Below are positions 59,271 to 64,000 of a stretch of 64,000 nt of DNA, piece by piece (the stretch's first letter is position 1; the number at the start of each line of letters is the position of its first letter). A program made the position numbers and the translations under genes. The stretch comes from Spongospora subterranea f. sp. subterranea (lineage: Eukaryota; Endomyxa: Phytomyxea; Phytomyxea; Plasmodiophorida). Under the pieces are notes generated by a model. The model saw only the letters and a program-made list of their open reading frames with translations, did no database searches and was not told the origin of the DNA. The DNA lies in assembly GCA_049724395.1 (NCBI GenBank), contig JAUGWO010000088.1, positions 1 to 64,000 of the forward strand. Reading direction: 5' to 3'.

Positions 59271-60720
59271 ACCAGCACTGTGTCTGTCGTTCTCCTATCG
59301 TCATGCAGAGCCTGTACTGTTTCGAGTCAAGAGGACGATATATTGAGCAGTGTGGGAATTGCAGCCAATTTGGACAGGTTCCTTGAGTTGCCAAACCGAA
59401 TCGGAACTCTTGCAAATGCGACACAAAGATTTGAAAAATCTTCTCATTTCCAGGGGGCTTCCCAGTACGGGTGCAAAGCAGATGTTAATCGATCGGTTGC
59501 GGACGACACCTCCGAACATTGAGAACAATGTTAGGCGTGAGTTGATGAAGAAGTGGTTTATGAAGACGTCTTGACCTCCTTTGCCTGCAATGTTCCAGAT
59601 ATCCACAGGTACCGGGACCAAGTCATGAGCAGGTGGCAGTATATTCGTCGGTGATTGCAGCGCCAGTATTGATTTTGATAGTTCTCGCCATTGTGTCAAC
59701 GTATGCAGATCGACAGCATGACCGTATTGGTCTGGTGTGAGGGTGGCGTTGCCCGTTGCAAAAGGCGCGACGTGTTGCTGACACCATCGCGTCATCATGG
59801 ACCGATAAGTAACGAGCGTTTCCTCCAAGAATTCCACAAATGTCACGCTGATGATATTTCCATGCCGGCAACTATATGTGCAAGGTGGCAACAATTTGTG
59901 ACAGCGGCATGATGAAGAGCCTGCGCGCGATACGAAGTAGTCCAAATTAAAACCTTGAACAAATCGGAAAACTGACTGGTTAGTAAGCCCAGTCGCCGCT
60001 GCTGTAACTCGTCGCTCTTCCGCTTCGCGAATCGTGGCCGGCGAGCACATGGTCTTAATCTCCAGGACACACGCCACATCAACTTTACCCTCACCACAAT
60101 GAATAACCGCTGCGCCGTCGATCGAAGTTCCAATAAAAGACTGTTCTGCATGGCCGTCCGGGGTTGGGTTGCGAAACCTTAAAAGCCCTCGTTCTACAAT
60201 AGGCTCAACGATTTGAAAGACACCTTCTCCAGCGCGATTCCTCAAGAAAACAGCAGAGCCTGTAACACGAAGGATTCGTTGACGGATCCCATTTTGAGAT
60301 ACGTGTTATGAATCGGCTTCATAAACCACTTCTTCATCTGGCTTCATAAACCACTTCTTCATCAACTCACGCCTAACATTGTTCTCAATGTTCGGAGGTG
60401 TCGTCCGCAACCGATCGATTAACATCTGCTTTGCACCCGTACTGAGAAGCCCCCTGGAAATGAGAAGATTTTTCAAATCTTAGTGTCGCATTTTCAAGAG
60501 TTCCGATTCGGTTGGCAACTCAAGGAACCTGTCCAAATTGGCTGCAATTCCCACACTGCTCAATATATCGTCCTCTTGACTCGAAACAGTACAGGCTCTG
60601 CATGACGATAGGAGAACGACAGACACAGTGCTGAAGAGCGGCACGATGAACATGACATTCGCACCCACCCTGCACAGCAGTAATCTGCTCAACGTTCGCG
60701 TCAATCTGCAACGCGATCAG
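59271..60720 (-). mobile_element. DNA element with PD-(D/E)XK nuclease frame and inverted SAP/zinc-finger arms
   Basis: Arms at about 59271-59562 and 60344-60637 are long, nearly identical reverse complements of about 290 bases. Each arm encodes a Cys-rich piece (QCGNCSQFGQVP) and, in another frame, a SAP-type motif (KDLKNLLISRGLPSTGAKQM, then LIDRLR). Between them the minus strand is open. The arrangement reads on minus as zinc finger, SAP, nuclease, then an inverted copy of the zinc-finger/SAP part. It lies directly downstream (minus sense) of the Ty3 fossil at 60.7 kb. No DDE transposase motif was found, so the family is uncertain. Confidence 0.6.
59575..60245 (-). CDS. YqaJ-like PD-(D/E)XK nuclease domain protein of the DNA element
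   Basis: An open minus-strand frame whose N-terminal part contains FIGTSIDGAAVI and, after about 15 residues, VACVLEIKT: the D and E-x-K of a PD-(D/E)XK nuclease, in the spacing seen in YqaJ-type exonucleases. Later comes VDIWNIAGKGGQDVFINHFF, a WN..KGG-D pattern that I associate with proteins of eukaryotic DNA transposons. The frame stays open into the inverted arm (to about 59301), but that part reads antisense to the arm and is probably not real. The true start lies upstream, around the zinc-finger/SAP arm at 60.3-60.7 kb, in other frames. Confidence 0.5.
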
Positions 60721-63700
60721 AGACGGGGCGGCTGTGCCACTCTTTTTGAGCCTGCACGCTTAGCCTTGTAAAACCACGTGCCGACGTGGTTGCTTAATGT
60801 AGTAATCATCGTGCAGACGTGTCCTTTTCCAGATCGATACGCCAACGCGAAACGCTCACGACTAGCGATATAGCGACGAGCAACGTAAAGGGCCTTGGCG
60901 CCAACTTCAAGACTGGCCATGCGAGATCCAGTTGCGGCAACCGTTCCAAACGTGAACGGAAACCACTTAACTCTGACGAACGTGCCGACGATCTCAAATC
61001 GACAGGAGAGTACCCATTCCACAAGCTCTGGACGCCAGTATCCACGATATCCATGGCAATCAAGTTTCCAAAGGACTTGACTTGTTCCACTAGATCCACC
61101 TGGTGCATCCACATCATCAGTTGATTTGAGAAGGGTCCTGATTCGTTCCGCGTAAACGACTCTTGCCCAACGTTGTATATCTGCACATCATCGGATAGAG
61201 AGGGCGCCTGCAATTCAGCAATTTCTTGGGTAGTGGGAAAGACGAAATCCTTCATGGGAATCACGATCCCAGGAGGAATATTAGACTTCCGCTGTAAACG
61301 GCAGGCACGAGAGTGTGTGCTAGGAAATGCTCCCCAGCGGGAAAGCATGTCAGCCCAGACATTATGAGGGTATGTGCTCAATTACGTAGTCCACTGAGCT
61401 AAATTTTAGAGACCATCGATAAAGCTTGTCAAGAGTGTGCTGCTTCAAAGGAACTGAAGTAGTCTCGGGGTTGAAAATGTACATCAGGTTGCGGTGGTCA
61501 GTAAAAATGTGAAGCTTGCGCTCATATATTACCAGGTAATCGAAACGTTGAATAGCGTCCAAAAATAGGGAACGCTTCCTTTTCAGGAATTGCCCAGCGA
61601 GCCGATGCACCATGAAAGCTGCGACTAAAAAAATGCGAGCGGCAGATGATTTTGTTCTGGCAAAGGCTTTGAAAGTTCAGCAGGATCGACTTGTGTAATG
61701 ACAATAGCATACGAAAATCAAGCGAAGCGTCTGTGAAAAGACAACAATCATATTCTTGACGAGGGTGATGAAGGGTCCAGCCTGAGAAATGGCGTGAATT
61801 GAATCTCTAAACGCACGCTCATGAATTTCAGCCCACGAGTCGGCCAAAACAGGGATACGACGCGAAAATCGCCTTGGACCTAGACCCTTGACCTTGCATG
61901 AGATTTTGAAGCAGGTCGCGTAGGGGGCGAACGTGACGTTCGAAATCAGGTATATGGCTGCTGATCCATGTGAGATCGGCTGCGGTTGATGGGCTCGGCA
62001 TCACGATAAGTGACTCAAGGCGAGCAGGATCATGGCGAACCGTCCCTGAGGAATACAGACGGCCACAGTATTTGGCTTCTGTTAAGTAGTTATCGGCAGA
62101 TGGAGCATGTGCCAACAAATCATCAACCCAAATTAGAAGTTGGAATTGCGACAATAACGGGCGAAAGATTGTTTCCTTGCCTTGTTGAAACGCGAAAACA
62201 GAATTCATGTTTCCATGTGGAAGACGCAGCGGTGTAACGATCCCCAGAGGAGTCAACATCAATTGTGATTCAATTGCACCATCTATGGGAAATTGCCAAA
62301 AACCCTTGAAAGCATTCAAAGTGGCAAAAACGTTGGAATTTGACAGAAACTCGCCGATAGCGTGCAAGTGGGGCATTGGATACATTCTACGTTTGATCTG
62401 GGAATTAGGATAATGGAGATCCACGACAGAACGAAGAGAGCGATTTTAACCAGGTTTCGGTACACAGAAGACTGGAGACGACCATGCAGAATTAGGTTGG
62501 CACAGTTCTGGCCGAGCATCTTCGTTTAACTCTAACAGAAAGGGCGGAATGTCAACGGGAGGGTCAGGACCAAGATTGACCCTGAAGTTATCACGATAAT
62601 CGGATATTAATGATCGTAGCCGCTTAACGAATGCAGAGGCGGCGCCTTCCTTTACAGCTTCCTGGACGATCTGATTTAGCGCTTCGTTTAGCTCAGAGTC
62701 TTCAGATGTTCCAAAAGCGAAGGCATCTGCTTCCTCCACACACGGATAATCGGATCCAGGTGGATTGGAGACGATGCCAGACGGATCTTCGTGAGGTTCA
62801 TCAACAATATCAACTTGCTGAGCACCCAGCGCAGCGACCATGCTTTCCACGTCTATACCTAGCACTAGAATAAGTGGTCGGCCCAGCAGGACCTCAGGCA
62901 TGTCGACCTCGAGAACGTAAATCCAATGACGCCTGACTGTTACGGTTCCAGCAGATGTTTGAATAGTCAGATCAGCTAGAAACTTCAAAGAAGATTTGTA
63001 GATGGAGCCATCACTTAGACTGAAGTGTCGTAGCACCTCGCAAATATCAGGATTGAATGACGACAAACGCTCCCAAACGTTCTTGCCGACGACGATATAA
63101 TCAGCCATCGTCCAAAAGCGTGGCAAAGTCAAAACCATGAGAGCCGGTAGAAATGCCACAGATGAAATGAGACGCGAAATAGGTTTAGAATCTAGGTGAA
63201 CAGGAGTATCGTTCGATGTTGTGAAAGATTCATTGGACTCCGCAACAGAAGCCAAACGAATCGTAGATGGTATTGAAGGCGGTGACCAGAAAGAATTGTA
63301 GTCAGCGACAGCCAACCGATTGGCTTTGGCTGCGGGGGAAGGACTAGAAGACGTTGATGGTGCAGCGGGAGGCGACTACGATGATGTGGCTGGAACTGGG
63401 GCAGTAGATGATCCTGCACCATCAGCAACGGTTCTCATTGCTGGGTTCCTTGACGGGATTGGTGGCCTTGTGAAATTTGGCTTATAAAAGGTGTTTGAAG
63501 AGCCAGTGGATACGGTAGCTGGCCTTGGGGCAGACCTACTCTGCTGACCTGTAGTTGGGCCTGCAGAATTCGATGCAGCGGAGGGGTTGACCGATGCTGC
63601 TCGTTTTGCTTGCCTGAATTCTTCGAGCAGACGTCTTGCTTCGTCCGGAGTACAATCGGGACATTGCATAACGTGATGGGAGGCTTTACACTTGAAACAT

Positions 63701-64000
63701 TCGAACGTTCTAGTGGTGGGCACGGCAGCCCTGCCTGCAGGATTCGGGGAGTCACGGTTGAAACGATTAAAAGCCTTTAACGTATCAAGAACGAAAATCG
63801 TGAAACTTAGACAAATCGGACTGGCACTCGATCTCCTCGACATCGAGAGCAGCTCTGACGGTATCACGTAGCGATACAGGATGAAGAGCGTCTATCATTC
63901 CTTGTATCTGTTTCCTTTGTACCTCTTCATGTTTCTTGAAGTGCTCCGTTAGGCCTTGTTTATCCAGGATTTGATCGGACTGGCGAAAGAGGTCCAGAAT
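60717..64000 (-). mobile_element. Ty3/gypsy fossil, broken, running off the right edge
   Basis: Minus-strand parts in order from the right edge: gag end with a CCHC knuckle (CFKCKASHHVMQCPDC, about 63.67 kb), a protease/linker region (about 62.45-63.3 kb), reverse transcriptase (about 61.83-62.42 kb, FQLLIWVDDLLAH), RNase H (about 61.36-61.61 kb, IFTDHRNLMYIF), and the post-RNase H segment NVWADMLSRWGAFP reaching into a decayed region to 60.72 kb. Integrase was not recognised. Several breaks interrupt it, so it is an older fossil than the 4.6-8.2 kb copy. The NVWADxLSRW motif marks a lineage distinct from that chromovirus and similar to the pieces at 55 kb. Confidence 0.85.

Overview
This is a stretch of nuclear eukaryotic DNA. 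Housekeeping genes are recognisable on both strands. They are split by many very short introns, mostly about 40-75 bases with clear GT..AG ends, and lie in a sea of decayed mobile elements and unassigned DNA. The gene set (VPS4, EIF2B5, UAP1, UPF3, USB1, RPL8/uL2, TRMT61A, a GnT-I type glycosyltransferase, AGPAT, rhomboid, a DUF229 sulfatase-fold protein, a probable ITFG2-like KICSTOR subunit) fits an animal, a unicellular relative of animals, or another compact-genome eukaryote. I cannot name the organism from sequence alone.

Layout. 1-9.1 kb is mobile: a LINE (minus) carrying an OTU-protease-like domain, APE endonuclease and reverse transcriptase; a 5'-truncated Ty3/gypsy chromovirus fossil (plus) with a recognisable 3' LTR start; and a second Ty3 remnant. 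9.1-12.1 kb has no recognised gene. 12.2-17 kb holds a DUF229 membrane enzyme and VPS4, both minus. 17-23 kb is mostly decayed: partial pseudogene copies of VPS4, a large foldback, and unassigned open frames. 23-25.2 kb has a 22-base tandem array, a multi-pass membrane protein with a p97-binding (SHP-box-like) tail, and a Pro/Gln-rich small protein. 27.3-28.8 kb is a broken Ty1/copia fossil. 29.3-31.4 kb is a GnT-I gene with an unusual MGAT5-like cysteine-rich tail, followed by a foldback, a decayed partial GnT-I copy and a zinc-finger transposon-like remnant. 34.3-51.6 kb is the gene-dense core: AGPAT, EIF2B5, UAP1, UPF3, ITFG2-like, rhomboid, tetraspanin-like, USB1, two small secreted proteins and RPL8. 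51.6-57.4 kb is gene-poor with hairpins and Ty3 scraps. TRMT61A lies at 57.5-58.8 kb. 59.3-64 kb is a DNA element with a PD-(D/E)XK nuclease frame and inverted arms, next to a broken Ty3/gypsy fossil that runs off the right edge.

Functionally the host genes span translation (uL2, eIF2B epsilon, TRMT61A), RNA quality control (UPF3, USB1), membranes and trafficking (VPS4, AGPAT, rhomboid, the SHP-box protein) and glycosylation (UAP1 makes UDP-GlcNAc, which GnT-I uses). They do not form an operon or one pathway. The most striking general property is the repeated occurrence of inverted (foldback) duplications of coding-like and mobile-element fragments.
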